Notes under the pieces: generated by a model
The model's database searches: none
Told to the model about the DNA's origin: nothing
The model's input: the letters and a program-made list of their open reading frames with translations, nothing else
Source: a virus
Length of the DNA stretch: 20,816 nt
Reading direction: 5' to 3' (one strand)
IMG/VR virus record: IMGVR_UViG_3300006119_000078
Coordinates: 1 to 20,816 of that record
Made by a program: the position numbers and the translations under genes
Part shown: piece after piece, positions 12,472 through 19,784 of the stretch
How positions within the stretch are numbered: position 1 is the first letter of the stretch
Layout: every line of letters starts with the position of its first letter

Positions 12472-12767
12472 TAATCTACCTCCTCAACGCTCATGATGCC
12501 GATCTCGACATCGTGGCCATAATCATCAACGATCTCCTCCTCCGCGATGTCCTCAGCGGACTTGGCGTCCTCCGCCTCCACTACCTCATCGAAGCTGGCC
12601 TCGACGGTGTAGCTGTAGTCGAACTTGACGCGGAACCGCCTCATGTTCTCCGGCTGCGGCTTGCCCCAGTCGGAGTCATACCAGCAGCGCATGGCCACGA
12701 CAGACTGCGAGATCGGCATGTTGGCGATCTCCTGCAGCGTGGGCTTGTTGGGGTCATCATTCGCCAC
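12471..12767 (-). CDS. Small acidic protein of unknown function
   Basis: A 98-residue protein with a GTG start 5 nt after GGGAGG. After a short N-terminal part comes RRFRVKFDYSYTVEASFDEV and a highly acidic helix (AEDAKSAEDIAEEEIVDDY). This strand-then-acidic-helix layout is frequent in small phage proteins and in DNA mimics, but nothing here proves mimicry. Confidence 0.73.
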   Translation of the reverse strand: MANDDPNKPTLQEIANMPISQSVVAMRCWYDSDWGKPQPENMRRFRVKFDYSYTVEASFDEVVEAEDAKSAEDIAEEEIVDDYGHDVEIGIMSVEEVD

Positions 12768-12779
12768 GGCCGCCTCCCG

Positions 12780-12971
12780 CTATTCAGCAACGCCCAGCGC
12801 GCGACGGGCGATCAGGCCACGGTCGCGCTGCACAGCCGGCGGCTCGGGGTCGTACTGCGCTGCGAAGCCGGTCGAGGCGCACAGCCAGTTGTCCTCATTC
12901 GCGTAGAACGACAGGGCCCGTTCGAGCTCCTTCACGCGGCTGTAGAGTATCTCTTCGGGGTACTTGATCAC
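12780..12971 (-). CDS. Small protein of unknown function, GTG start
   Basis: The protein has 63 residues from the GTG at 12971, which stands 8 nt after GGAGG; an ATG at 12986 overlaps that GGAGG and has no site of its own. The start (YPEEILYSRVKELERALSFY) is a helix, and the end is a polar stretch with RGLIARRALGVAE. No family was recognised. Confidence 0.68.
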   Translation of the reverse strand: MIKYPEEILYSRVKELERALSFYANEDNWLCASTGFAAQYDPEPPAVQRDRGLIARRALGVAE

Positions 12972-13033
12972 AGCTCGATCCTCCATTGTGGGTGGTTGGC
13001 GGCGGTCGCCAACGTGACAACCGCCGCCAGCAG

Positions 13034-13300
13034 TCAGGAAACGCGATAGATGCGGACGTGCTTTTCGCTCACGCGACGGCAAACGAACTTCTTGCCAGTC
13101 TTCTTGCCCTTCGCCGACGCGCAGGCCGAAACCGACTTCCAGCTCGCATAGCGCCCGCTCGAGTCAACCTCACCCTGACCTTCAACGTCAAAGGCATCGC
13201 CCACCTCGAGCTTGTCGAAGGGATAGGCGTTGTTGTAACGGGCATTGCTCTGGACACGAGCAGGGACAGGTCCGGCGTTCTTGATGATCGCGATGGTCAT
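13034..13300 (-). CDS. Small basic phage protein, paralogue of the gene at 17613
   Basis: An 88-residue protein and the first gene of the long leftward operon, with AAAGGAA before its ATG. It shares a layout with the protein at 17613: a short strand, then YPFDKLEVGDAFDV, a variable loop, a basic SVSACASAKGKKTGKKF stretch, and a final strand RIYRVS. This pattern belongs to a small protein family seen in many phages whose role is unknown; binding of nucleic acid is plausible from the basic helix. Confidence 0.82.
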   Translation of the reverse strand: MTIAIIKNAGPVPARVQSNARYNNAYPFDKLEVGDAFDVEGQGEVDSSGRYASWKSVSACASAKGKKTGKKFVCRRVSEKHVRIYRVS

Positions 13301-13338
13301 ATGATTCCTTTCTAAACTAGCCCTATGGGGCGGGCATT

Positions 13339-13367
13339 CTTAAATCATAACGCGAAAGTTGTGTCAA
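13339..13367 (-). promoter_or_regulatory. Promoter for the long leftward operon
   Basis: On the minus strand a perfect -35 TTGACA (13362-13367) is followed after 17 bp by TTTAAG (13339-13344), 39 bp before the ATG at 13300. The -10 is imperfect. It is the only good candidate in the 123-bp gap. Confidence 0.65.
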
Positions 13368-13423
13368 CTGTGTTGTGTGAGTGTTGTGGCTGTCCATAGG
13401 TGACCGCGGGTGTTCGCCAGCGT

Positions 13424-15505
13424 TCAGTAATAGAGGCCGGTGATCACCTTCAGCCCCTTAATCTTGTTCTGCCTGTCGCACATATCGACCTCGACGATAC
13501 CGTTCAGGAGCCAGCTATTGATCAACCCCTCGGCCACCTCTTCGCTCATCTCCCAGCGGGTCATCAGCATCGGGGCGTAGCGGCCATCCCTGCGCGTGTT
13601 CGGCTGGGTGGACCACGGCTTCTTGTCGTTCCAAGCCCGCTCCATCGTGTTCAGGATCTCCTGACAGGTGAACTTGCTCGGCAGCTCCTGCACCACATGC
13701 AGGTCTTCCTTGGCCGCAGGCTCGGCGAACAGGCTCGTGTGGCCCGCCACGTCCCCGCACAGCACCTCTGTGAGCTTGAAGGCCTTCGACCACCCGTCAG
13801 CAGCCGCCTTGATCTTCTTGGCCTTCATTTCGCCAATCGTGACGCCTTCCTCGCGCCGGATCTCGTAAATGAAGTCGGCCGCACCATCGAGCACGCTCGA
13901 TCCGCGCATGCCCTGCTGCTTGTTGGTGTGGTGGATACCGAACATCGTGCAGCCGAACTCAACCTTGAGCTGGTCGCACGCACGCACGAACAGCGTCATG
14001 TCCTTCTGCAGGTTCTCATCCGCACCGGGCAGGGCACGGCTGACCGTGTCCACGAACATGGCCACAGGCATCTCGCCCATCATCATGTTCGAATACTGGA
14101 TGGTCATCGACAGCCGCTCGATCTCGTCCGGGCTCATGAAGTTGATGGGGACGTGGATCAGGTAGAACGGGATGCTGTCCACATTGATGCCGGTGGCGAC
14201 TTCCCAAGCCGCGATGCGGAACTTGAGATCGCTGACGCCTTCCGACGAAATGTAGATCACCGGCCCGTGCTTGTTGATCTTGTGCCCCCACCACTGCGCC
14301 AGCCCGGCCGCAATCGACAGCGCCATCGAGAGCGAGATGAACGTCTTCCCGCAGCCCGGCGCACCGTAGATTATGCCGAAGGCGTTCTCGATCACGACGC
14401 CCTCGATCAGCCACTTCGGGTCAGGCATGACCTTGATCATCGGGATCGACATCATCGGGAAGGGCTCGAAGACCGGCCTCTGGATCCCGTCCTCGTCCTC
14501 GGTCACCTCGTAGACCTTCTCGGCCGGCGCAGGCGCATCGCGCTTCTTCGGCACCGCTGCAGCTTCGGCCACGTCGGTGAACCACTTGCTCATCGCGATC
14601 TGCCACTTCTTGGCGAACTCGGTGATCCCGCGGCCTTCTCGCTCGAGCAGGTCGGCGTTCGAGATCCCGGCCTCGCGCAGGCGGCTCTTTACGCTGATGG
14701 CGTATTGGTTGAAGGCCTCGAGCATCAGCCGCTTCGAGATCTCGTCGGTCATCGAGACGTAGTCGCGCCTGTGATCAACCACCTTTGCCCAGATCAGCTT
14801 GGCCATGTAGTCTTCGCGCCCATCGATGATGGCGCCGAAGTTGTCGAGGGCGACGTCGGGGCTGTCCGTATGCTGCCGCGGGCCATCGACGCGGGTTGCC
14901 CCGCCGTACTTCTCCAGCACGTCCTCGACCGCCTCGAGCAGCCACTCAGCGGCGTCGGGGATCTCGATCTTCCACGGCTCGCAGCCGGGCATCCACGAGT
15001 AGTTTTTGCCGCTCTCGTGCATCGACGGGGGCAGCACGGCGAAGCCGCCGTGGCCGCGAATATCGACACCAATGGACGTCTTGCCCGTCGGGATGACATA
15101 GCCCTCGGGCGCGCGGACGAAGATCTGCAGGCCACCGCCGCCCGTGCGCTGTGTCGGCGCGGCCAGCGGCATGCTCGAGTTGTAATCGTCCAGAATATCC
15201 TGCCACCATTCCAGAGCTTGCGGCAGCTTTTGAATATCCAGATCGACGCACATAATGTTGCCAGAGCACTCGCCAGTCATCAGGCCGAGGTTCAGGCGGT
15301 GAAGGAACTCTCCGTTGTCGCCGTACCAGTCATTGAACAGCTCGTCGGAGATCAGCTTGTCCTGATATTCTTTCCACTTCACGCACGGACGCTTCCAAGC
15401 TTGGTTCTCGGACGGGTGCAGCGAGGGAACTACTTGCCAGCCAATGCTCCGATACATGTGTGCGTATTCCGAAGGGCCAGCAAACTCCTCGTCAAAATCT
15501 CGCAT
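13424..15505 (-). CDS. PrimPol-ATPase fusion (primase/helicase)
   Basis: The 693-residue replication protein joins two domains. Residues 1-200 look like a bifunctional primase-polymerase: MCVDLDIQ with D88 and D90, TGGGGLQIFV at 121-130, and the later metal ligand D148 in GVDIRGHGG. In motif 2 a Gln (127) stands where most members have His. Residues 345-560 are a RepA-like ATPase: Walker A GAPGCGKT at 381-388, Walker B AMFVDT with D486, and GIHHTNK at 523-529. Together they should prime and unwind DNA at the fork. A winged-helix-like end may follow. The Shine-Dalgarno sequence is weak (AAGAGAGA). Confidence 0.9.
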   Translation of the reverse strand: MRDFDEEFAGPSEYAHMYRSIGWQVVPSLHPSENQAWKRPCVKWKEYQDKLISDELFNDWYGDNGEFLHRLNLGLMTGECSGNIMCVDLDIQKLPQALEWWQDILDDYNSSMPLAAPTQRTGGGGLQIFVRAPEGYVIPTGKTSIGVDIRGHGGFAVLPPSMHESGKNYSWMPGCEPWKIEIPDAAEWLLEAVEDVLEKYGGATRVDGPRQHTDSPDVALDNFGAIIDGREDYMAKLIWAKVVDHRRDYVSMTDEISKRLMLEAFNQYAISVKSRLREAGISNADLLEREGRGITEFAKKWQIAMSKWFTDVAEAAAVPKKRDAPAPAEKVYEVTEDEDGIQRPVFEPFPMMSIPMIKVMPDPKWLIEGVVIENAFGIIYGAPGCGKTFISLSMALSIAAGLAQWWGHKINKHGPVIYISSEGVSDLKFRIAAWEVATGINVDSIPFYLIHVPINFMSPDEIERLSMTIQYSNMMMGEMPVAMFVDTVSRALPGADENLQKDMTLFVRACDQLKVEFGCTMFGIHHTNKQQGMRGSSVLDGAADFIYEIRREEGVTIGEMKAKKIKAAADGWSKAFKLTEVLCGDVAGHTSLFAEPAAKEDLHVVQELPSKFTCQEILNTMERAWNDKKPWSTQPNTRRDGRYAPMLMTRWEMSEEVAEGLINSWLLNGIVEVDMCDRQNKIKGLKVITGLYY

Positions 15506-15580
15506 GCTTCATCTCTCTTGCAAATATGCGGTTTCTTATGGCAGAGAGAGGTGCGCTACACCTCCATGTGCGACGACTCT

Positions 15581-15617
15581 GGGGCTGGCATGTTCACAGA
15601 CAGCCAGCCCCATTTTT
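15581..15617 (+). terminator. Strong hairpin with T run (plus strand)
   Basis: GGGGCTGGC (15581-15589) and GCCAGCCCC (15603-15611) pair over 9 bp, with ATTTTT after them. The T run is on the plus strand, although neighbouring genes are on the minus strand. On the minus strand the same hairpin follows the stop of the resolvase gene without a T run, so it could also protect or end that message. Confidence 0.55.
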
Positions 15618-16083
15618 AGATGTGTGCGCCGTAGTACGCGATCAGGGCAGCGTCGGCCCGACCGTCATCCTTCTTCCGGCTGAAAAGCTTTGCCTGCTTG
15701 GGAAAGAGCTGCATGGCCCTCTCCCGCGCTCCATCCTTGCCCCCGCGCACGTTGACCTTGCGCTGCCACGTCGTGGGCGGGACGATGGTGGTGGGGATGT
15801 CGAGCGTGGCGAGCACGCCCTCGATCATGCCGACAGATCGGCCGAAAGAGAACGTGCTCGAAACGCCCTGACCGGGCATCGCCCCCACTCGCTCGAGGAA
15901 CGCCTGATTGGCGTATGCCGCGGCAATGGCCTCCGAAAGGAGCTGGGCGCTGATCTCGCGCTTACTCTTCCCGTTGCGGACAATCTCGACCGTCGGCATG
16001 TCCTCGACCATAAGGTCTCCGGTTTCCGTGTCGTAGGTTGCGATAGCGCCGCTGAGGCCGGGGTCGATTCCCATGATGATCAT
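15616..16083 (-). CDS. RuvC-like Holliday junction resolvase
   Basis: The protein has 155 residues with the RNase H fold acidic site of RuvC: D7 in MGIDPGLSGA, E64 in AFLERVGAM, and D140 and D144 in KDDGRADAALIA. The segment GVSSTFSFGRSVGMIEGVL is also typical. Phage members cut branched DNA during recombination or before packaging. It lies directly upstream of the PrimPol-ATPase gene. An ATG at 16074 is an alternative start; neither start has a clear Shine-Dalgarno sequence. Confidence 0.9.
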   Translation of the reverse strand: MIIMGIDPGLSGAIATYDTETGDLMVEDMPTVEIVRNGKSKREISAQLLSEAIAAAYANQAFLERVGAMPGQGVSSTFSFGRSVGMIEGVLATLDIPTTIVPPTTWQRKVNVRGGKDGARERAMQLFPKQAKLFSRKKDDGRADAALIAYYGAHI

Positions 16084-16100
16084 GACGGGATGGTATCCAG

Positions 16101-16598
16101 TTAAGAGGACAGAGGGAAGGGCGACGTGATGATCCGCGGCTCGATGTAAACCGGCTTCACGTCATCCTTGCCCGGCACCCGGCACAGCACCCAAGTGCCA
16201 TCGGCCGCAGCGGGGCTGAACAGGCCATTGGGGTCGGCCTGCGGCATCGGGATGTGGCCATTGTCCTGACCGTTGCTCCACACCAGCTTCTGCGGGCTGG
16301 TGTACTGGGTGGCATAGGGCACCCCGTAGCCGATGCTATCGCAGACCTTGTGCAGCCGCCCATTGAGGTCGGTGAGGTACGTGTAGGTGACGAGGTTCGG
16401 CGTGTCGCGCAGCTCGAGGATGTCCTTCAGGATACGCTTCTCCTGAAAGTTGGTAATGGCCGGCAGGCCGACAGACTGGACCGACTGCTTCGACAGCCGT
16501 TCCTGCTGCTGGTTGGCCAGTTGATCCGAGGACTGCGGCGTCCGGTCAACGCACGCCGCGAGGGCGAGCAGGGGCAACGCGATAATCATTCTCTTCAT
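16101..16598 (-). CDS. Phage lipoprotein of unknown function
   Basis: The protein has 165 residues from the ATG at 16598, preceded by AAGG. The N-terminus KRMIIALPLLALAAC is a lipoprotein signal with the lipobox LAAC, and Cys16 would be lipidated. The exported part is polar, and the mid-section YATQYTSPQKLVWSNG and PQADPNGLFSP recall a family found in many phages next to a small membrane protein such as the gene at 16609. A role at the cell envelope, such as altering entry of other phages, is only a guess. Confidence 0.85.
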   Translation of the reverse strand: MKRMIIALPLLALAACVDRTPQSSDQLANQQQERLSKQSVQSVGLPAITNFQEKRILKDILELRDTPNLVTYTYLTDLNGRLHKVCDSIGYGVPYATQYTSPQKLVWSNGQDNGHIPMPQADPNGLFSPAAADGTWVLCRVPGKDDVKPVYIEPRIITSPFPLSS

Positions 16599-16608
16599 GA
16601 TCTGACCC

Positions 16609-16935
16609 TTACTTGATGCTGTCGTAGAAGGCGGCGAGATCGGCCGGCAGGCGGCCTTCGTCATACACCTCGAAGCGGTGGCGGATGATCGGCCGCAGCG
16701 CGGCCTTCCCGTCGGCGTCGGCCTGCTTGTACTGGCGCTCCAGCTCGGACAGGTCGCGGACCATGCCCTCGTTGTACTGGACGCTCTCCTTGAAGACCTT
16801 GGCGTCAATGGCCGTGTAGCGCGGCGCAAAGAAGCCTTGAGCTGTCAGGGAGACGTAGTTGAGGCCGAAGGCCAGCAGGACCACGCCGCAGAAGGCGGCG
16901 ATGGCGATGCCGATGATTGCGAGAACGTCCCTCAC
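16609..16935 (-). CDS. Small membrane protein paired with the lipoprotein
   Basis: A 108-residue protein with a GTG start overlapping the upstream TGA (GTGA). Residues 4-24 are one membrane span (VLAIIGIAIAAFCGVVLLAF). The rest is helical, with VFKESVQYNEGMVRDLSELE and an IIRHRFEVYD segment, probably outside the membrane. In many phages a protein of this shape is encoded directly before the lipoprotein as here, which suggests a joint envelope role. The function is not known. Confidence 0.82.
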   Translation of the reverse strand: MRDVLAIIGIAIAAFCGVVLLAFGLNYVSLTAQGFFAPRYTAIDAKVFKESVQYNEGMVRDLSELERQYKQADADGKAALRPIIRHRFEVYDEGRLPADLAAFYDSIK

Positions 16936-17168
16936 AGCCCCAGAGCCCCCTTGTACAGTTCGACCATAGCCTCTTCGGCGTCACGCTCGTCCTTGTTCTT
17001 TTTGCGCAGCTTGATGATCTCGCGCATCGCCTTGACGTCGAAGCCGCCAGCCTTTGCCTCGAGGAACACGTCCTTGATGTCGTCCGAGATGTTTTTCTTG
17101 TCCTCGTTCAGGTTCTCGATGCGCTCGATCAGCAGGCGCAGGCGGTCTTGTGCAATTTCATAGGTCAT
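16932..17168 (-). CDS. gapR: GapR/DUF2312 family DNA-binding protein
   Basis: A 78-residue protein matching the DUF2312 (GapR) family along its length: a helix with RLRLLIERIENLNEDKKNI, then DIKDVFLEAKAGGFDVKAMR, then EIIKLRKKNKDERDAEEA. In Caulobacter and other Alphaproteobacteria, GapR binds overtwisted AT-rich DNA and supports replication. Here it probably serves phage replication or competes with the host protein. The family assignment is from memory of the sequence pattern. The end overlaps the next start (GTGA). Confidence 0.85.
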   Translation of the reverse strand: MTYEIAQDRLRLLIERIENLNEDKKNISDDIKDVFLEAKAGGFDVKAMREIIKLRKKNKDERDAEEAMVELYKGALGL

Positions 17169-17189
17169 CAGATGTTATCCCTTCTATCT

Positions 17190-17405
17190 TCAGTCTTCGC
17201 GGAGGAATTCGTCGCGCTGTTCTTCGGTCATGTCGCGGACCTGAAGCAATGCGTCCGAGACGGTGTATGCCGAAACGGCACCCAATTGCATGGACAGGTC
17301 GGAGCCATAGCGCGTCACCAGCGCCTGCATTGCGAGGCCGGCGAACCAGTCGCGCAGCTCCATGCCGGGACGAGGCCCCGCGGGGAATGCGTAATTATCC
17401 TTCAC
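17190..17405 (-). CDS. Small phage protein of unknown function, GTG start
   Basis: A 71-residue protein with GTG at 17405, preceded by GAGGAGA. Residues 14-35 (GMELRDWFAGLAMQALVTRY) resemble a small family common in phages, often encoded near replication genes. The second part is helical and acidic. The role is unknown. Confidence 0.75.
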   Translation of the reverse strand: MKDNYAFPAGPRPGMELRDWFAGLAMQALVTRYGSDLSMQLGAVSAYTVSDALLQVRDMTEEQRDEFLRED

Positions 17406-17421
17406 GTCTATCTCCTCTTCG

Positions 17422-17601
17422 TTATGCGGCCTTCAGCCGGTTGGTAATCGCTTCGTCGCGCAGCCCCCAGCACTTCAGGTCTTCCATCACCGGGCTTTTG
17501 ATCTGCGCTCTCTCGGCCTTGGTCAAGACGACCAGACGCTCGAGTCGTTCAATCTTCTTCGTCAGGCGGATCCACCGCTTCTGGCTTTCCGTCAACTTCA
17601 T
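17422..17601 (-). CDS. Small basic helical protein
   Basis: A 59-residue protein from the ATG at 17601, 5 nt after GGGAGG. A basic coiled coil (RWIRLTKKIERLERLVVLTK) is followed by a short second helix near DLKCWGLRDEAI. It fits the spacing of the operon. No family was recognised. Confidence 0.68.
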   Translation of the reverse strand: MKLTESQKRWIRLTKKIERLERLVVLTKAERAQIKSPVMEDLKCWGLRDEAITNRLKAA

Positions 17602-17612
17602 CGATCCCTCCC

Positions 17613-17867
17613 CTATGCGATGCGGACAACGCGAATCACGTTTTCCTTCCTCGGGTGCCAGCCGATCTCGAACCGATGATCGGGGTTGCGCTTGCGGAAG
17701 AAACCCACAGAGTTACGCACGGACACCTCGCGGCGCGAGCGGCCGTTTCCGTAGTTCCCCATGTCGTCGGGCAGGTCGAGGCCATCGCCGACCTGAAGCT
17801 CGTGTAGTGGGTAGCTTTTTGTCTTTTTGTTCAGCGGCGCGGAGGCCTGTCGAACGATCTTGATCAT
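17613..17867 (-). CDS. Small basic phage protein, paralogue of the gene at 13034
   Basis: The protein has 84 residues and matches the layout of the gene at 13034: YPLHELQVGDGLDLPDD, a loop, SVRNSVGFFRKRNPDHRFEI, and the end VIRVVRIA. The two copies are at the heads of the two minus-strand blocks. Both likely bind nucleic acid through the SVRNS-basic helix, but this is unproven. AAAGGAA precedes the ATG. Confidence 0.82.
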   Translation of the reverse strand: MIKIVRQASAPLNKKTKSYPLHELQVGDGLDLPDDMGNYGNGRSRREVSVRNSVGFFRKRNPDHRFEIGWHPRKENVIRVVRIA

Positions 17868-17967
17868 CTCTTTCCTTTCGATAGCGGCGCGCTTGGGCCT
17901 GCCGCTTCATGGCGTAAAACGATAGTCAGTGCAAGTCATGCGAAGGAAATAATTTTCAGACCATCGC

Positions 17968-17996
17968 TTGACAGCAGACCCCTTTTGCCCGATTTC
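17968..17996 (+). promoter_or_regulatory. Candidate promoter for the exonuclease gene
   Basis: TTGACA (17968-17973) and GATTTC (17991-17996) are 17 bp apart, in the divergent gap 17868-18023. The -10 is poor. A CCCGA/TCGGG hairpin overlaps it and may be regulatory. Confidence 0.4.
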
Positions 17997-18023
17997 TCGG
18001 GCACGAGATACGCAAGGACAGAT

Positions 18024-18776
18024 ATGAGCCCCTTCGAAAAGTACGGGATGCAGCACCTTTCCCCGTCATCCTGCAACACCTTCGTCAACTCCCCCGCGGC
18101 CTTCATCCTGCAGAAGTGCATGAAGCGGAACAACCCCGTCGGGCCGGCGGCGCACCGCGGGACAGCCTCGGAAACAGGCATTGCCCACGGCCTCGTGAAC
18201 CCGAAAGCATCGCTCGAGGAGTGCGTTGCGGCCGCGCGTGAGCAGTACAACACGCTGACTGCGCTGAGCACCGATCCCCGCGTCGAGAAGGAGCGGGACG
18301 CGATTCCCGGCTTCGTGAAGACCGGCCTGCAGGAGCTGCGCCCCTACGGCATCCCGTCGTCGCTGCAGGGCCACGTCTCGCACACGGTCGAAGGCTTGGC
18401 CGTGCCGATCATCGGCTATTACGACTTCGAGTGGGAGCACAAGGGCATCCTGATCGACCTCAAGACGACGCACCGGCTGCCCAGCAAGATCAGTGTGCCG
18501 CATGCCCGTCAGGTGTCGCTCTACAAGGCCGTGCGGGGCAACAACCTGTCGGCCCGCATCTCCTACACCACGCCCTCGAAGGTGGCGACGTATGAGCTCG
18601 AGAATTACGACCAGCACCTCAAGTCTCTTGAGCGTGTCGCCCTGACGATCCAGAAATTCCTGTCCATCAGCGAAGATCCGCTCGAGCTTGCCGCTCTCGT
18701 GATCCCTGACGTTGACAGCTTCTATTTCGATGACCCAGTCACCCGCCACGAGGTGTTCGAGATCTGGGGCATGTAA
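18024..18776 (+). CDS. Cas4/RecB-like exonuclease (PD-(D/E)XK)
   Basis: The protein has 250 residues from the ATG at 18024, preceded by AAGGACAG. The Cas4/RecB nuclease signature is present: LSPSSCNTFVNSP near residue 12-24, RGTASETG near 45-52, D134 in GYYDFEW, the DxK motif ILIDLKTT with D145 and K147, and QVSLY (Q163, Y167). It lacks the cysteine set expected for the Cas4 iron-sulfur cluster. In phages it pairs with an SSB-like gene, as here, and probably trims ends for recombination. No CRISPR locus was found. Confidence 0.88.
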   Translation: MSPFEKYGMQHLSPSSCNTFVNSPAAFILQKCMKRNNPVGPAAHRGTASETGIAHGLVNPKASLEECVAAAREQYNTLTALSTDPRVEKERDAIPGFVKTGLQELRPYGIPSSLQGHVSHTVEGLAVPIIGYYDFEWEHKGILIDLKTTHRLPSKISVPHARQVSLYKAVRGNNLSARISYTTPSKVATYELENYDQHLKSLERVALTIQKFLSISEDPLELAALVIPDVDSFYFDDPVTRHEVFEIWGM

Positions 18777-18841
18777 CCAGTTTCCGCGACGTGCGGAGAA
18801 GCAAGCGGCGGGCTAGATCGCTGCGAAAAAGGAAGACGTAA

Positions 18842-19492
18842 ATGGCTATTGGCATCAACTACGAAGCGGCCTCGAGCGGCGACATCATCCCCATCGTCAA
18901 GTACGATGCGAAGGCTGGCCGCATGTTCCGCCGCGACCGCGTGAACGGCGAGAACGAGCAGATCGACATCACCCGTTCGTTCAAGGCGGTCTTCGACTTC
19001 GAGAACCTCGAGACCGGCTTCATCGACTTCAACACCGGTGGTGCGCCGAGCTTCGCTCTGGCCCACATCGACAGCAAGTCGAAGGTGACCAGCCCTCCGA
19101 CTCCGGGCCACAAGCCGGGTGCGCGCGTTCTGGTGAAGCTGACCAAGGAATGCGGCGGTGACGTCCGCGAGCTGGCTTCGACGGCCAAGGCCTTCCTCCG
19201 CGGCATCGACGCCGCGCACGACGCCTACGTGTCTGGTGCCGCCGCCAACCCCGGCAAGCTGCCGGTGTTCGTGCTCAAGGACACCATCCCGATCACCTCG
19301 GAAGGCGGTGGCAACAAGACCACCAACTATTCGCCGGTGTTTGAGCTGGTCTCGTGGGCTGCACGCCCCAGCGACCTGACCTACGTGCCGCGCGCTACCG
19401 AAGCGGCCACCGAGACCAAGGCCTCGCACGCTCCCACGACCGGGAGCACCAAGGTTTCGGCTCCGGTTGCTGATGAAGACGACTTCGGCTAA
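18842..19492 (+). CDS. Probable single-stranded DNA-binding protein
   Basis: The protein has 216 residues from the ATG at 18842, with AAGGAAG upstream. The opening MAIGINYEAAS and an internal KLTKECGGDVRELASTAKA and NYSPVFELVSWA match a family I recall from phages, encoded beside RecB-like exonucleases. The acidic end (APVADEDDFG) is like SSB tails that recruit partners. No strict OB-fold motif was identified, so the binding role is inferred from the neighbour and the tail. Confidence 0.7.
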   Translation: MAIGINYEAASSGDIIPIVKYDAKAGRMFRRDRVNGENEQIDITRSFKAVFDFENLETGFIDFNTGGAPSFALAHIDSKSKVTSPPTPGHKPGARVLVKLTKECGGDVRELASTAKAFLRGIDAAHDAYVSGAAANPGKLPVFVLKDTIPITSEGGGNKTTNYSPVFELVSWAARPSDLTYVPRATEAATETKASHAPTTGSTKVSAPVADEDDFG

Positions 19493-19503
19493 GTAACGAG
19501 TGG

Positions 19504-19527
19504 AGGGCGGGGCTACGGCCTCGCCCT
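19504..19527 (+). promoter_or_regulatory. UACG-tetraloop hairpin in the gene leader
   Basis: AGGGCGGGGC and GCCTCGCCCT pair over 10 bp (one G-T) around TACG, a UNCG-type loop. It ends 8 nt before GGAG and 17 nt before the ATG at 19545. It nearly copies the hairpin at 4066. Confidence 0.7.
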
Positions 19528-19544
19528 TTCCTCGGAGCTATAGT

Positions 19545-19784
19545 ATGCGATTTCTCTTCACAATGAATATGCCGAGCTTCAGTGGCCATCTCGTCCACCA
19601 AATTATTGGCGACCATGAGGCCGATACGCTCGAAGATCTTATGGAGATCATGGCCGAGTCCGACTTCATCACTGTGAACGAAGTCTACAAGGACAGCAGC
19701 CACAACTCCGTCACCTATTACAGCAAGGGGCCTGTAGCCATCGGCTGCATGCACATCGGCAAGGTGAAGGAATTTTCCGCATGA
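19545..19784 (+). CDS. Small phage protein of unknown function
   Basis: The protein has 79 residues from the ATG at 19545, 7 nt after GGAG. The start MRFLFTMNMPSFSGHLVHQI recalls a small uncharacterised family that occurs near replication genes in phages. The middle is acidic and the end beta-rich. The hairpin at 19504 precedes it. The stop overlaps the next ATG (ATGA). Confidence 0.75.
   Translation: MRFLFTMNMPSFSGHLVHQIIGDHEADTLEDLMEIMAESDFITVNEVYKDSSHNSVTYYSKGPVAIGCMHIGKVKEFSA

Noticed and set aside
13400-15619. 739-codon open frame on the plus strand
   Set aside because: It is a mirror of the PrimPol-ATPase gene in GC-rich DNA. The minus-strand frame carries clear catalytic motifs, and this one does not.
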